From positions 1-30,438 of the forward strand of contig JADHVS010000031.1 in assembly GCA_016783865.1 (NCBI GenBank): DNA of 30,438 nt, written 5' to 3'. Each line of letters starts with the position of its first letter. The stretch's first letter is position 1. This DNA is from Bacteroidales bacterium. GTDB lineage: Bacteria; Bacteroidota; Bacteroidia; Bacteroidales; SM23-62. Shown here piece after piece: positions 1 through 7,219 of this stretch. The notes beneath the pieces are model-generated. The model searched no databases. It saw only the letters and a program-made list of their open reading frames with translations, and had not been told where the DNA came from. The position numbers and the translations under genes were made by a program.

Positions 1-249
1 AAGGCAGAAGGGATCAAAATAGCAGCTATTTTGCGTGCGGAAGGAGATGCACAAGCGATTCAACTGGTAAACGAAGCCGCTGAAAAGTACTTCATTGGCA
101 ACGCCCAGTTACTCCGCCGGATCCAGATGCTTGAGGTGGCGCTGCAGGACAATGCCAAGATCATCGTGCCAGAAGGCTCTGATCTTGTGAACGTACTCGG
201 AGAGATGGCCGGGGTGATCCCACTGAAAAGTAAAAAAACTGAAGAGTAA
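1..249 (+). CDS. SPFH/band-7 (stomatin-like) protein, C-terminal end only
   Basis: The reading frame is open from the first base, so the gene starts outside the window; about 82 C-terminal residues are visible. The piece is rich in Ala and Glu (KAEGIKIAAILRAEGDAQA), followed by LLRRIQMLEVALQDNAKIIVP and a short charged tail. This is how the helical region after the SPFH domain of stomatin/paraslipin-type proteins normally ends. Such proteins form oligomeric membrane scaffolds and are often paired with NfeD. The SPFH domain itself and any membrane anchor are not in view, so the family call rests on the tail alone. Confidence 0.75.
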   Translation, partial: KAEGIKIAAILRAEGDAQAIQLVNEAAEKYFIGNAQLLRRIQMLEVALQDNAKIIVPEGSDLVNVLGEMAGVIPLKSKKTEE

Positions 250-265
250 ACCGGCCCGGAGAAGG

Positions 266-1057
266 TTATTCCTTCATTTTCTTTGCGATCACATCCAGTA
301 AATGATCTTTCGTCTGTTTGATGATCACAGCAGACTCCTCTTTGAACTTTCCCAGCTCATTGGAGATCAATGAATAGCCCTTCTGCAGCTCTGTTTTGAA
401 CTTCTCTACCTCCGCATGAGCCTCTTTATGCATGGTATCATGGGCAATTTTCTCCTCCTGTTGATATTGTTCCAGTTTCTTTACCTTCTCTTCCATCTCT
501 TTCGAAAAGGCATCAAACCGGTTTTCCAGTCCGCTGAAAGATGAGTTGATTTGTTCTTTGATGGCTGACTGATCTTTGGCGCAAGAGATTGTGAGGTCGT
601 CAACCTGTTTGTGACTTTTCTCGATCTCCTCTTCCAGGGATTTCTGCTGAGCTAGTGTGCGATTCCTCAACACGATCAACCAGATCAAAAGGATCAGGAA
701 GAATAGGAAAAGCCCGGCTGGGATCAGAATAGCGATGAGGGTGCCTGATTTCCTCTGGGTTACCAACCGGCTGTCCAGATCAGACTGATAGCTTTGAAGC
801 TGGTTCAGGGAATCCTGTTGGGCCATCATATCTTCTTTGTGAAGCGCGAGAAGATGAGCCAAACTGTCAATGGATGCAGCCTGTAGGTACAGTTTGTCCT
901 GTAAATCCTTGTTGGCTTTGTTGGTTCTGTAAATGGATTCCAGGAGGCGTGCTTTTTCAACCTGGAAATCCTGTTCGGTCAGGTACTCAACATCCTGACT
1001 TGTGGCATGCCACGGGAGGATAAGAATCACTCCACAAAATAAAATAAATTTTTTCAT
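266..1057 (-). CDS. membrane-anchored coiled-coil protein of unknown function
   Basis: The start is placed at the ATG whose product begins MKKFILFCGVILILP, giving 263 residues. The frame stays open upstream, but that stretch overlaps a good promoter. Residues 1-21 look like a signal peptide. Residues about 25-100 form a Gln/Leu/Asp-rich coiled coil. A strong transmembrane helix spans about 105-130, and residues 135-263 are a second long charged coiled coil (EKVKKLEQYQQEEK). The layout suggests an inner-membrane protein with a periplasmic and a cytoplasmic coiled coil. I do not recognise a named family. It converges with the SPFH gene, 16 bp away. A role as a scaffold is only inference. Confidence 0.65.
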   Translation of the reverse strand: MKKFILFCGVILILPWHATSQDVEYLTEQDFQVEKARLLESIYRTNKANKDLQDKLYLQAASIDSLAHLLALHKEDMMAQQDSLNQLQSYQSDLDSRLVTQRKSGTLIAILIPAGLFLFFLILLIWLIVLRNRTLAQQKSLEEEIEKSHKQVDDLTISCAKDQSAIKEQINSSFSGLENRFDAFSKEMEEKVKKLEQYQQEEKIAHDTMHKEAHAEVEKFKTELQKGYSLISNELGKFKEESAVIIKQTKDHLLDVIAKKMKE

Positions 1058-1076
1058 GATAAATATTTTAGCGGCA

Positions 1077-1107
1077 TAAATATAGGACTTAATTTGTTGG
1101 AAGTCAA
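1077..1107 (-). promoter_or_regulatory. predicted Bacteroidota-type promoter for the coiled-coil protein gene
   Basis: On the minus strand TTG (1105-1107) is followed after 20 bases by TATATTTA (1077-1084), one mismatch from TAnnTTTG. It lies about 20 bp upstream of the ATG at 1057, which supports choosing that start over the longer frame. Confidence 0.5.
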
Positions 1108-1389
1108 TTTTTAGATCAAAATTTACAAAAACTTCTTCTTTTATGTACATTAACGTTGTAAAACTTTAATTATGAAAAAGCTATTTCTGTTCCTTCCTGG
1201 GAACTATGATCCGGCTACCCACACCCGGGCGTGATCATCAACCATCCTGGCCGGTGGCTGGGAAGCAGGCTTTTCAACGACCATAAATTTCCTGGCACAG
1301 TGGGCTTTAGATCTGTTATTTGGATTACGTAAAAAAATTGAAAAGACGATAAAATTCAGAGTGATAAATCTGCGTTTATAGTAAAGTGA

Positions 1390-1709
1390 CTAACACATTC
1401 ACCAGGTATGTTTGCCTCCTACCTGGAAACCACGTTTTCTACGGACGAAGAACGGGTTAAAGCACTCTATATCTGGCTTGCCAAAGAGATCGATTATACT
1501 GTGCGAAAAGTGAACTCTCCGATTCGCATTGAGAGCCTGAGCGAACTGGTAAATGCCACGCTCAACACCCACAGGGCCGTTTGTCAGGGGAATTTTCAGG
1601 AAAAAACTACTTCTGCTACCGCGATAGCATTGAAGTTTACTTCAATCAACCGATCCGAGGAAAAGCAACTTCATTAATTCTAAAATCGAAAATCGAAAAT
1701 CGTAATTGA
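1390..1709 (+). pseudogene. transglutaminase-like protein remnant (internally deleted and frameshifted)
   Basis: From about 1390 the frame reads TTFSTDEERVKALYIWLA, then KEIDYTV, and ends near RAVCQG. This resembles the start of a bacterial transglutaminase-like core up to the catalytic-cysteine motif (VCQG). The expected His/Asp half does not follow. Just after the Cys motif a different frame (from 1590) gives the protein-like stretch KNYFCYRDSIEVYFNQPIRG and runs to a stop at 1707-1709 through a heptad repeat. I read this as a front part joined to a tail part by an internal deletion that also shifted the frame. A tiny frame at 1172-1234 starts like a signal peptide (MKKLFLFLPG) and then stops, and may be the broken original 5' end. 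The 350 bp from 1058 to 1407 holds nothing else except the divergent promoter. Confidence 0.5.
1682..1702. repeat. heptad tandem array, word aaaatcg
   Basis: Three perfect head-to-tail copies of a 7-bp unit lie between the transglutaminase remnant and tRNA-Lys. This is one of eleven period-7 arrays in the spacers of this window. Confidence 0.8.
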
Positions 1710-1714
1710 TTCCG

Positions 1715-1787
1715 TGACCCGCCAGGGACTCGAACCCTGGACCCCAGCCTTAAAAGGGCTATGCTCTACCAACTGAGCTAGCGAGTC
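1715..1787 (-). tRNA. tRNA-Lys (anticodon UUU)
   Basis: The minus strand folds into a standard 73-nt cloverleaf. The acceptor stem GACTCGC pairs with GCGGGTC (one T-G pair), the D arm is GCTC/GAGC, and the anticodon loop is CTTTTAA, so the anticodon is TTT. The T arm is CAGGG TTCGAGT CCCTG. The discriminator base is A and CCA is not encoded. A near-perfect promoter lies 18 bp upstream. Confidence 0.95.
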
Positions 1788-1805
1788 ATCCTCTGATTCA
1801 GGCTG

Positions 1806-1836
1806 CAAAAATACAACTCCTGATTCTAATTTCAAA
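1806..1836 (-). promoter_or_regulatory. predicted promoter of tRNA-Lys
   Basis: On the minus strand TTTG (1833-1836) is separated by 19 bases from TATTTTTG (1806-1813). This matches the Bacteroidota housekeeping promoter consensus exactly. The tRNA 5' end is 18 bases downstream of the -7 box. Confidence 0.75.
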
Positions 1837-1850
1837 ATCCGGAGTTCCAT

Positions 1851-1911
1851 ATCCTATATCTTACATCCTTTATCCAGGTGTTTAGATATAAGATGTAGGA
1901 TATAAGAAATA
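1851..1911. repeat. two opposed heptad arrays (foldback), words like atcctat / agatata
   Basis: Four 7-bp units (1851-1878) of type atcctat/atcttac are followed by four units (1884-1911) of type agatata/agatgta. The second block is an imperfect reverse complement of the first, so the segment can fold back. It lies between the tRNA promoter and the 3' end of the yciO-type gene. Confidence 0.7.
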
Positions 1912-1921
1912 AAACTTGAGA

Positions 1922-2542
1922 TCAGAAGATTAAGGTCGTATCTCCCAATCCTTCCCGGATAATCACCGGCTCGTTACTGGTGCAGTCGACCACGGTGGAA
2001 GGGATGAGCCCTCCGTGACCCGAATCGACTACAATATCTACCAGGTTGCTGAATTTCTCGAGGATCTCTTCGGGATCGGTAAGGTAGTCGATGATCTCAT
2101 CTTCGTGGTGAAGAGAGGTAGTTATGATGGGATTCCCCAGGTGTTCAACAATCTCAACAGGAACCCGGTGATCAGGGATCCGGATCCCAACGTTTTTCTT
2201 CTTGCTCTGAAAGAACCGGGGAACGTTGTTGCTGGCGTTGAGGATAAACGTATATGGTCCGGGCAATACCCTTTTCATGATCCGGAAAATGTGGTTGTTG
2301 ATGGGACTGGTGTAATCAGAAAGCTGGCTTAACGAACTGCAAATCAACGAGAAATTAGCTTTATCGAGTTTCACCCCTTTGATCCTGGCTACACGCTCCA
2401 CTGCACGGATCTTTGTGATATCACATCCCAGCGCATAGACCGTATCGGTAGGGTAGATGATCACACCACCATCAAGAAGACACTCAATAACAATCTTCAA
2501 ATGCCGCTCACCAGGATTATCCGGATGTACCCTTAAAAGCAT
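1922..2542 (-). CDS. yciO: YciO-type member of the Sua5/YciO/YrdC family
   Basis: The 206 residues match the length and layout of YciO. The nucleotide/threonine-binding motif YPTDTVYALGC is at 30-40, LPGPYTFIL at 93-101, RIPDH at 121-125, PSTVVD at 181-186 and REGLG at 196-200. The family includes the TsaC/Sua5 enzymes, which make L-threonylcarbamoyl-AMP for the t6A modification of tRNAs that read ANN codons. YciO proteins are close paralogues whose exact in vivo role is less certain. The nearest gene is a tRNA-Lys that reads AAA/AAG, a t6A-type tRNA, but this proximity may be chance. The gene lies between tRNA-Lys and the SRP RNA, all on the minus strand. The start ATG sits directly beside a heptad array. 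Confidence 0.85.
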   Translation of the reverse strand: MLLRVHPDNPGERHLKIVIECLLDGGVIIYPTDTVYALGCDITKIRAVERVARIKGVKLDKANFSLICSSLSQLSDYTSPINNHIFRIMKRVLPGPYTFILNASNNVPRFFQSKKKNVGIRIPDHRVPVEIVEHLGNPIITTSLHHEDEIIDYLTDPEEILEKFSNLVDIVVDSGHGGLIPSTVVDCTSNEPVIIREGLGDTTLIF

Positions 2543-2544
2543 TT

Positions 2545-2574
2545 ACGATTAATTCGATTTACGATTTACGATTA
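2545..2574. repeat. heptad tandem array, word acgattt
   Basis: Copies of acgattt/acgatta with a 7-bp period, plus one offset copy, fill the spacer between the yciO-type start codon and the 3' end of the SRP RNA gene. Confidence 0.65.
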
Positions 2575-2579
2575 AAAAA

Positions 2580-2675
2580 GGGCAAGCCATTATATCGCAC
2601 CGCTCGACCATCGTACCCTTGCTTCCTTCCGAACCTGGGGGAGTTGGACAGGAGCTGGTCGTATAAGACTTACCC
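2580..2675 (-). ncRNA. ffs: signal recognition particle RNA, small bacterial type
   Basis: The minus strand contains the invariant SRP domain IV core (CAGGTTCGGAAGGAAGCA) at the tip of a long hairpin. The ends GGGTAAGTC and GGCTTGCCC pair to close a stem of about 96 nt. This is the 4.5S-like RNA that, with Ffh, directs membrane proteins to the translocon. A run of six T on the minus strand right after the closing stem (2574-2579 on plus) would terminate transcription. Confidence 0.93.
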
Positions 2676-2679
2676 GCTG

Positions 2680-2687
2680 CAAAGGTA
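2680..2687 (-). promoter_or_regulatory. predicted -7 box of the SRP RNA promoter
   Basis: TACCTTTG on the minus strand, four bases upstream of the first paired base of the SRP RNA, fits the TAnnTTTG consensus and the usual start distance. I see no clear TTG at -33. Confidence 0.55.
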
Positions 2688-2730
2688 GAAAATTTACCAG
2701 CTCTATTCTATCTCGAATAGGTTTTTTTCG

Positions 2731-2738
2731 TATGTTTG
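2731..2738 (+). promoter_or_regulatory. predicted -7 box upstream of the DUF4199 gene
   Basis: TATGTTTG matches TAnnTTTG and lies 27 bp before the ATG at 2766. No convincing -33 TTG is present at the usual spacing. Confidence 0.4.
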
Positions 2739-2765
2739 CTTGAACGATTATAAAAACAGACAAAC

Positions 2766-3305
2766 ATGGAAGAAAAAACCAAATCAGTGGCCATGAATGG
2801 CATCACCTACGGTATCATTACTGGTGTTGTAATGATTCTTTTCGATCTAATCCTGTATCTCTTCAACTTGCATCTGGATGCCAATGTAACCTGGATCGTA
2901 TATGTCATCCTGATTGGAGGGATGATCTGGGGTACATTGGATTACCGCAAGAAGGTATTGAGCGGTTTCATGTCCTACGGGAAGGCATTCTCAACCAGTA
3001 TTTTGATTGCCCTCTTTGCAACCATCCTTGTGGCAGTATATACCTTTTTATTCTTTCAGGTAATCGCTCCTGATGCTGTTCAGGATGTCATAGAGCTTAG
3101 CCGCCAGAGTGCTTTGGAAAGAAATCCTGAAATGACTGATGAACAGCTGGAACAGGCGATGCAGATGACCTCTTTCGCTATGACCCCGATCGGGATGGCA
3201 ATCATGGGAATGGTATCCCAGTTTATTATTGGTGTGATCCTCTCCCTGATCACCTCCATCTTCCTTAAAAAAGAGGATACATCAATAACCTCGTCGACCA
3301 TTTAA
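2766..3305 (+). CDS. DUF4199 family membrane protein
   Basis: The 179-residue protein has four hydrophobic segments, at about 13-34, 41-58, 77-101 and 140-166. The polar loop between the last two (RNPEMTDEQLEQAMQM) is typical of DUF4199 proteins of Bacteroidota. Also typical are the motif LDYRKK after the second helix and FMSYGKAFSTS before the third. No biochemical function is established for the family. It ends only 10 bp before the GT2 glycosyltransferase and is probably co-transcribed with it. In many Bacteroidota a DUF4199 gene sits directly upstream of such a glycosyltransferase, which I recall from general experience rather than a search. Confidence 0.8.
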   Translation: MEEKTKSVAMNGITYGIITGVVMILFDLILYLFNLHLDANVTWIVYVILIGGMIWGTLDYRKKVLSGFMSYGKAFSTSILIALFATILVAVYTFLFFQVIAPDAVQDVIELSRQSALERNPEMTDEQLEQAMQMTSFAMTPIGMAIMGMVSQFIIGVILSLITSIFLKKEDTSITSSTI

Positions 3306-3315
3306 CTGAGACTGA

Positions 3316-4257
3316 ATGGAGATATCCGTTGTTGTTCCATTACTGAATGAAGCCGAATCCCTTCCTGAACTCTCCGATTGGATAGACCGTGTGATGAAGG
3401 AGCATGGGTGGATCTATGAGTTGATATACGTCGATGATGGAAGCCGGGATGACTCATGGCCGGTGATAACCCGGCTGGCCGAAAGCAATCCTGCCGTAAA
3501 GGGCATTAAATTTCGACGGAATTATGGCAAAGCTGCGGCTCTGAACTGTGGTTTTGCTGCTACCCAGGGCAAGGTGGTGATCACCATGGATGCCGATCTT
3601 CAGGATAGCCCTGATGAAATTCCGGAGCTCCACAGGATGATCGTGGAAGAGGGTTATGACCTGGTATCCGGATGGAAAAAGAAACGACGTGATCCGGTCT
3701 CCAAAACCATCCCGACCCGCTTTTTTAACTGGACCACCCGGAGGATGTCACGAATCCCGTTGCATGATTTCAACTGCGGGCTGAAAGCCTACCGCAGCGA
3801 TGTGGTGAAAAGCATCGAGGTGTTCGGAGAGATGCACCGGTATATTCCGGTGATTGTCAGATGGGCAGGATTTACAAAAATCGGTGAAAAGGTGGTGCAG
3901 CACCAGAGGCGTAAGTTTGGGAAAACAAAGTATGGTCCCGACCGTTTTTTCAAAGGCTACCTTGATCTGCTCACCATTACGTTTACCTCCCGCTTTGGAA
4001 AACGCCCGATGCATTTTTTCGGCTTATGGGGAACGCTGCTTTTCCTGGTTGGGTTCGGCATGGCTGGTTACCTGGCTTATGAACGGATCTTCTTTGAAGG
4101 ATATAAAATGACGGAGCGGCCACTATTTTATTTTGGTCTGCTGGCCATGATCCTTGGCACCCAACTTTTTGTGGCAGGCTTTCTTGGAGAGTTGATCTCC
4201 CGGAGCGCTCACGACCGCAACGCCTACCTGATCGAGACGAAAAAAAACCTCGATTGA
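3316..4257 (+). CDS. GT2 glycosyltransferase, polyprenyl-phosphate sugar synthase type
   Basis: The 313-residue protein has an N-terminal GT-A domain with VVPLLNEAESL at 6-16, VDDGSRDDS at 39-47 and the metal-binding DXD motif MDADLQD at 91-97. Two C-terminal transmembrane helices follow, at about 234-254 and 270-295. This is the ArnC/GtrB/Dpm1-like layout. Such enzymes move a sugar from a nucleotide donor to undecaprenyl phosphate on the cytoplasmic membrane face, supplying lipid-linked sugar for surface glycans. The sugar cannot be read from the sequence. The gene is 10 bp after the DUF4199 gene and 16 bp before a GT4 glycosyltransferase, so the three look like one operon leading into the heptose genes. 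Confidence 0.88.
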   Translation: MEISVVVPLLNEAESLPELSDWIDRVMKEHGWIYELIYVDDGSRDDSWPVITRLAESNPAVKGIKFRRNYGKAAALNCGFAATQGKVVITMDADLQDSPDEIPELHRMIVEEGYDLVSGWKKKRRDPVSKTIPTRFFNWTTRRMSRIPLHDFNCGLKAYRSDVVKSIEVFGEMHRYIPVIVRWAGFTKIGEKVVQHQRRKFGKTKYGPDRFFKGYLDLLTITFTSRFGKRPMHFFGLWGTLLFLVGFGMAGYLAYERIFFEGYKMTERPLFYFGLLAMILGTQLFVAGFLGELISRSAHDRNAYLIETKKNLD

Positions 4258-4273
4258 GGACAAACCTGAATGA

Positions 4274-5410
4274 ATGGAAATAGTGATCATAGGCTCGGCT
4301 TATCCGCTCCGGGGAGGACTGGCCGCCTATAACGAACGACTGGCCGATGAATACCAACGGCAGGGGATGGAGGTGGTTATCTATTCCTTCACTCTTCAAT
4401 ATCCATCTATTCTCTTTCCGGGCAAATCACAGTATTCCGATGAACCGGCTCCTGAAAAACTGGTGATTCATACCCGGATCAATTCCATCAACCCTCTGAA
4501 CTGGATCAGGATCGGAAATGAGATCAGGAAGCTGAAGCCCGACCTTGTTGTTGTGAAGTTCTGGATGCCGTTTATGGCGCCCTGCCTTGGAACAATCTGC
4601 CGCATCATCCACAGAAATAAGCATACAAGAATCATCAGCATCATCGATAATATCATCCCGCATGAGAAGAGACCGGGCGACAGAATGCTGGCATCCTACT
4701 TTGTCAGGTCAGTGGATGGATTCGTCGCCATGTCGGGATCCGTAGTAAAGGAATTGGAGCAGTTTGATCAGCAAAAACCGAAAATATTTGCCCCGCATCC
4801 GCTCTACGATCATTTTGGTGATCCATTACCGAAACAGGAAGCCATGCAGAGAATCGGTCTTGATCCGGCATGGCAATACATCCTCTTTTTTGGTTTCATC
4901 CGCGATTACAAAGGACTTGACCTGTTGCTGAAAGCCTTTGCCAATCCGGGGATACGTGAATTGAACGTGAAGTTGCTGGTAGCCGGAGAGTTCTACTGTG
5001 ACCCTTCACCATACCGGAAGATCATCGAGGAACATGGCCTGGATGATCTGGTGATCATGAGCAACGACTTTATCCCTGACTCCAAGGTGCGGGACTATTT
5101 CTGCGCCGCTGATCTGGTGGTGCAACCCTATAAAAGCGCCACCCAGAGTGGAGTCACCCAGATTGCTTATCATTTCAACAAACCAATGATCATCACCGAT
5201 GTGGGAGGATTGTCAGAGATAGTCCCTGACGGCAAAGCAGGATATGTGGTAGCTCCTGATCCGCAACAGATTGCGGATGCAATCATACGGTTTTACCGCG
5301 AAAATAAAGAACAGGAGTTCGCAAAACATGTAGCGATTGAGAAAGAAAAATATAGCTGGAGGAAAATGCTGGAGGCTATTGAAACGTTATACGTAGGATG
5401 TAAGATGTAA
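4274..5410 (+). CDS. GT4 family glycosyltransferase
   Basis: This is a GT-B fold retaining glycosyltransferase of 378 residues. The N-terminal domain opens with IIGSAYPLRGGLAAYN (5-20), the glycine-rich acceptor-side loop. The donor-binding domain has GFIRDYKGLDLLLKA at 207-221, the acidic/aromatic region around QPYKSATQSG at 284-293 and GGLSEIV at 311-317, as in GT4 enzymes. It probably adds a sugar during lipopolysaccharide or other surface-glycan assembly. Donor and acceptor are unknown; the heptose genes downstream make a heptosyl donor possible. The last residues (YVGCKM) are encoded by a heptad spacer repeat, so the present stop lies inside the array and the ancestral C-terminus was probably slightly different. 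Confidence 0.87.
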   Translation: MEIVIIGSAYPLRGGLAAYNERLADEYQRQGMEVVIYSFTLQYPSILFPGKSQYSDEPAPEKLVIHTRINSINPLNWIRIGNEIRKLKPDLVVVKFWMPFMAPCLGTICRIIHRNKHTRIISIIDNIIPHEKRPGDRMLASYFVRSVDGFVAMSGSVVKELEQFDQQKPKIFAPHPLYDHFGDPLPKQEAMQRIGLDPAWQYILFFGFIRDYKGLDLLLKAFANPGIRELNVKLLVAGEFYCDPSPYRKIIEEHGLDDLVIMSNDFIPDSKVRDYFCAADLVVQPYKSATQSGVTQIAYHFNKPMIITDVGGLSEIVPDGKAGYVVAPDPQQIADAIIRFYRENKEQEFAKHVAIEKEKYSWRKMLEAIETLYVGCKM

Positions 5411-5415
5411 GATGA
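5391..5415. repeat. heptad tandem array, word atgtaag
   Basis: Units acgtagg, atgtaag, atgtaag and atgaatg follow at a 7-bp period. The stop codon of the GT4 gene (5408-5410) lies inside the array, so the repeat encodes its last codons. Confidence 0.7.
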
Positions 5416-5418
5416 ATG

Positions 5419-5468
5419 CCCCCCAGCCCCCTAAAGGGGGAGTAAGTCCCCTTCAGGGGATTTAGGGG
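5419..5468. repeat. GC-rich palindromic spacer element
   Basis: Two adjacent hairpins of C-runs and G-runs, ccccc-taaa-ggggg at about 5427-5440 and cccc-ttca-gggg at about 5448-5459, with outer complementary parts, fill the spacer before hddA. Similar C/G palindromes are scattered as REP-like elements in Bacteroidota genomes (my recollection). It could act as a transcript stabiliser or attenuator ahead of hddA, but nothing here proves that. Confidence 0.6.
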
Positions 5469-5481
5469 TAAAAATGATCCA

Positions 5482-6516
5482 ATGACTAATGACCAAATAA
5501 TCCGAAGTAAAGCCCCTCTCCGCCTGGGTCTTGCCGGGGGAGGAACGGATGTGGCACCGTTTTCCGACCTGTACGGCGGAGCTATCCTGAATGCCACCAT
5601 CAGCATGTATGCCATGGCAACCATCAAACCCAGGAAAGACGCGAAAATCATTCTCAACATCCTGGATAAACAGGAGCTGCTCGAGTTTGATGCCACGGAT
5701 CATTTACCCCTGGATGGCCGGCTGGACCTGATCAAGGGAATCTACAACCGGGTTGTTCGTGATTTTACGCAGAAACCTCTCTCGTTTGAACTATCGACCT
5801 ATGTGGATGCACCTCCTGGTTCAGGACTGGGGAGCTCTTCTACATTGGTGGTAGCCATCCTGGGAGCCTTTGCAGAATGGCTGAATCTTCCACTTGGTGA
5901 GTATGACATGGCTCATCTGGCCTTTGAAATCGAACGGGTAGACCTGAATATGTCCGGGGGGAAACAGGATCAATATGCTGCAACTTTCGGAGGGGTAAAC
6001 TTCATGGAGTTTTTCAAGGATGATAAAGTGATTGTTAATCCATTGAGAATCAGAGAGAAATACCTGGATGAACTGGCGCATAACCTCATCCTGTATCATA
6101 CCGAAACAAGCCGCTTATCCAGTGCCATCATCGAAGAACAAAGGAAAAATGTGATGGCGGGGAATGAACGATCCCTCGAGGCGATGCACAAACTGAAAGA
6201 GCAATCGGTCATGATGAAAGAGGCCATGCTGAAGGGTGACCTTGACCGGATAGGGGAGATCCTCGATTTTGGATGGCAGTATAAAAAGAAAATGGCAGAA
6301 GGGATCTCCAATCCCATGCTTGATGAAATCTATGATTCGGCGATGAAAAACGGTGCACTCGGCGGAAAAGTGTCGGGAGCTGGAGGAGGCGGATTCATGT
6401 TCTTCTACTGCCCCGGTAATACCCGCTCCAAGGTGATCGAAGCCCTGAAGCAATTTGGCGGGCAAACGAAGCGGTACGAGTTTACAGCAAAAGGATTAAC
6501 GACCTGGACAATTTAA
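5482..6516 (+). CDS. hddA: D-glycero-alpha-D-manno-heptose-7-phosphate kinase
   Basis: This is a GHMP-superfamily kinase of 344 residues. PLRLGLAGGGTDV (12-24) is the substrate-side motif of the HddA/fucokinase-like group. PPGSGLGSSS (111-120) is the ATP-binding GHMP motif 2. GGKQDQYAA (159-167) is typical of sugar-1-kinases of this branch, and KVSGAGGGG (296-304) is motif 3. HddA phosphorylates C1 of D-glycero-D-manno-heptose 7-phosphate, giving the alpha-1,7-bisphosphate. The assignment is strengthened by gmhA, hddC and gmhB downstream, which supply the steps before and after. The ATG at 5482 is preferred because the earlier ATG at 5474 stops after three codons. Confidence 0.9.
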   Translation: MTNDQIIRSKAPLRLGLAGGGTDVAPFSDLYGGAILNATISMYAMATIKPRKDAKIILNILDKQELLEFDATDHLPLDGRLDLIKGIYNRVVRDFTQKPLSFELSTYVDAPPGSGLGSSSTLVVAILGAFAEWLNLPLGEYDMAHLAFEIERVDLNMSGGKQDQYAATFGGVNFMEFFKDDKVIVNPLRIREKYLDELAHNLILYHTETSRLSSAIIEEQRKNVMAGNERSLEAMHKLKEQSVMMKEAMLKGDLDRIGEILDFGWQYKKKMAEGISNPMLDEIYDSAMKNGALGGKVSGAGGGGFMFFYCPGNTRSKVIEALKQFGGQTKRYEFTAKGLTTWTI

Positions 6517-6548
6517 GTGGTGCAATGGTGCAGTGGTGCAGTGGTGAG
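6517..6548. repeat. short tandem repeat, period 8, word gtggtgca
   Basis: Four units (gtggtgca, atggtgca, gtggtgca, gtggtgag) follow the hddA stop directly. The period is 8 rather than the 7 of the other spacer arrays in this window. Confidence 0.65.
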
Positions 6549-6570
6549 GCATGGATAACAATAAGTATAA

Positions 6571-6606
6571 CTGTCATTGCGAGGAACGTAATGACGAAGC
6601 AAACAG
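6571..6606. repeat. TGTCATTGCGAGG-type dispersed palindrome
   Basis: The spacer before the nitroreductase gene contains TGTCATTGCGAGGAACG with the inverted arms GTCATT (6573-6578) and AATGAC (6590-6595) and the tail GAAGCAA. I recall this motif as a dispersed intergenic repeat in several unrelated bacterial groups. It marks this spacer as a place where foreign repeat sequence has settled. Confidence 0.55.
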
Positions 6607-6618
6607 AAAAAATCAACT

Positions 6619-7134
6619 ATGACGTTTCTTGAATTAGCGAAAAAGCGGTACTCTGTGAGGAGTTACCTCGACAAACCGGTGGAGGAGGAGAAACTCAAGT
6701 ATATTCTTGAATGTGGGAGAATTGCTCCTTCGGCAGCCAACTATCAGCCCTGGCAGATTTTTGTGGTCAGGGATGCCGGATTACGGAAAAAACTGGCTTC
6801 CACTTACAGCCGGGATTGGTTTACCCAGGCACCGCTCATCCTTGTTTTCTGCGGTGACCATTCGATTGGCTGGAAGCGAAGCGATGGCAAAGACCATACA
6901 GATATCGATGTCTCCATCATCATCGATCACATCACGCTTGCTGCAGCAGAACAGGATCTAGGAACCTGCTGGATTTGCAACTTCGATGTTTTAGCTTGTT
7001 CCGGGATCCTGGACCTCCCACCTAACCTGGAACCCATCGCCTACCTTTCACTCGGATATCCTGCAAAGGAACCGGAAGATCTAACCCGCCATCTGAATCG
7101 CAAACCACTCCATGAAATTGTAACTGATTTATGA
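6619..7134 (+). CDS. nitroreductase family protein (FMN-dependent)
   Basis: The 171-residue protein has the nitroreductase opening FLELAKKRYSVRSY (3-16), whose Arg/Ser residues contact the FMN phosphate, and APSAANYQPW (36-45), the second flavin contact. A C-terminal GYPAKEPE resembles the usual family end. These homodimeric enzymes use NAD(P)H and FMN to reduce nitro groups, quinones or other acceptors, and the real substrate cannot be predicted. It stands between hddA and gmhA with repeat-filled spacers on both sides, interrupting an otherwise continuous heptose pathway. It has no evident role in heptose synthesis and was probably inserted there. Confidence 0.85.
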   Translation: MTFLELAKKRYSVRSYLDKPVEEEKLKYILECGRIAPSAANYQPWQIFVVRDAGLRKKLASTYSRDWFTQAPLILVFCGDHSIGWKRSDGKDHTDIDVSIIIDHITLAAAEQDLGTCWICNFDVLACSGILDLPPNLEPIAYLSLGYPAKEPEDLTRHLNRKPLHEIVTDL

Positions 7135-7152
7135 TCCGGGTAACTTTATCTT

Positions 7153-7180
7153 GTATCTCGTATCTCGTATCTCGTATCCA
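7153..7180. repeat. heptad tandem array, word gtatctc
   Basis: Three perfect copies of gtatctc plus a fourth variant, gtatcca, lie in the spacer between the nitroreductase gene and gmhA. Confidence 0.8.
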
Positions 7181-7194
7181 TTAACCAAAACCTG

Positions 7195-7202
7195 TATTTT
7201 TG
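7195..7202 (+). promoter_or_regulatory. possible -7 box upstream of gmhA
   Basis: TATTTTTG matches TAnnTTTG and lies 17 bp before the gmhA ATG, just after the heptad array. No TTG is found at the -33 position, so this is a weak call. Confidence 0.35.
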
Positions 7203-7219
7203 TAAGAAATTAATCCACT

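Noticed and set aside
1682..1911. Regular short repeats as a possible CRISPR array
   Set aside because: The units are 7 bp, directly adjacent and without spacers. No cas gene is present in the window.
2015..2332. 105-codon open frame antisense to the yciO-type gene
   Set aside because: It is a shadow of a conserved gene with no start signal or homology. The same holds for the many other antisense frames over the glycosyltransferase, hddA, glnN, kdsA, rarA and transposase genes.
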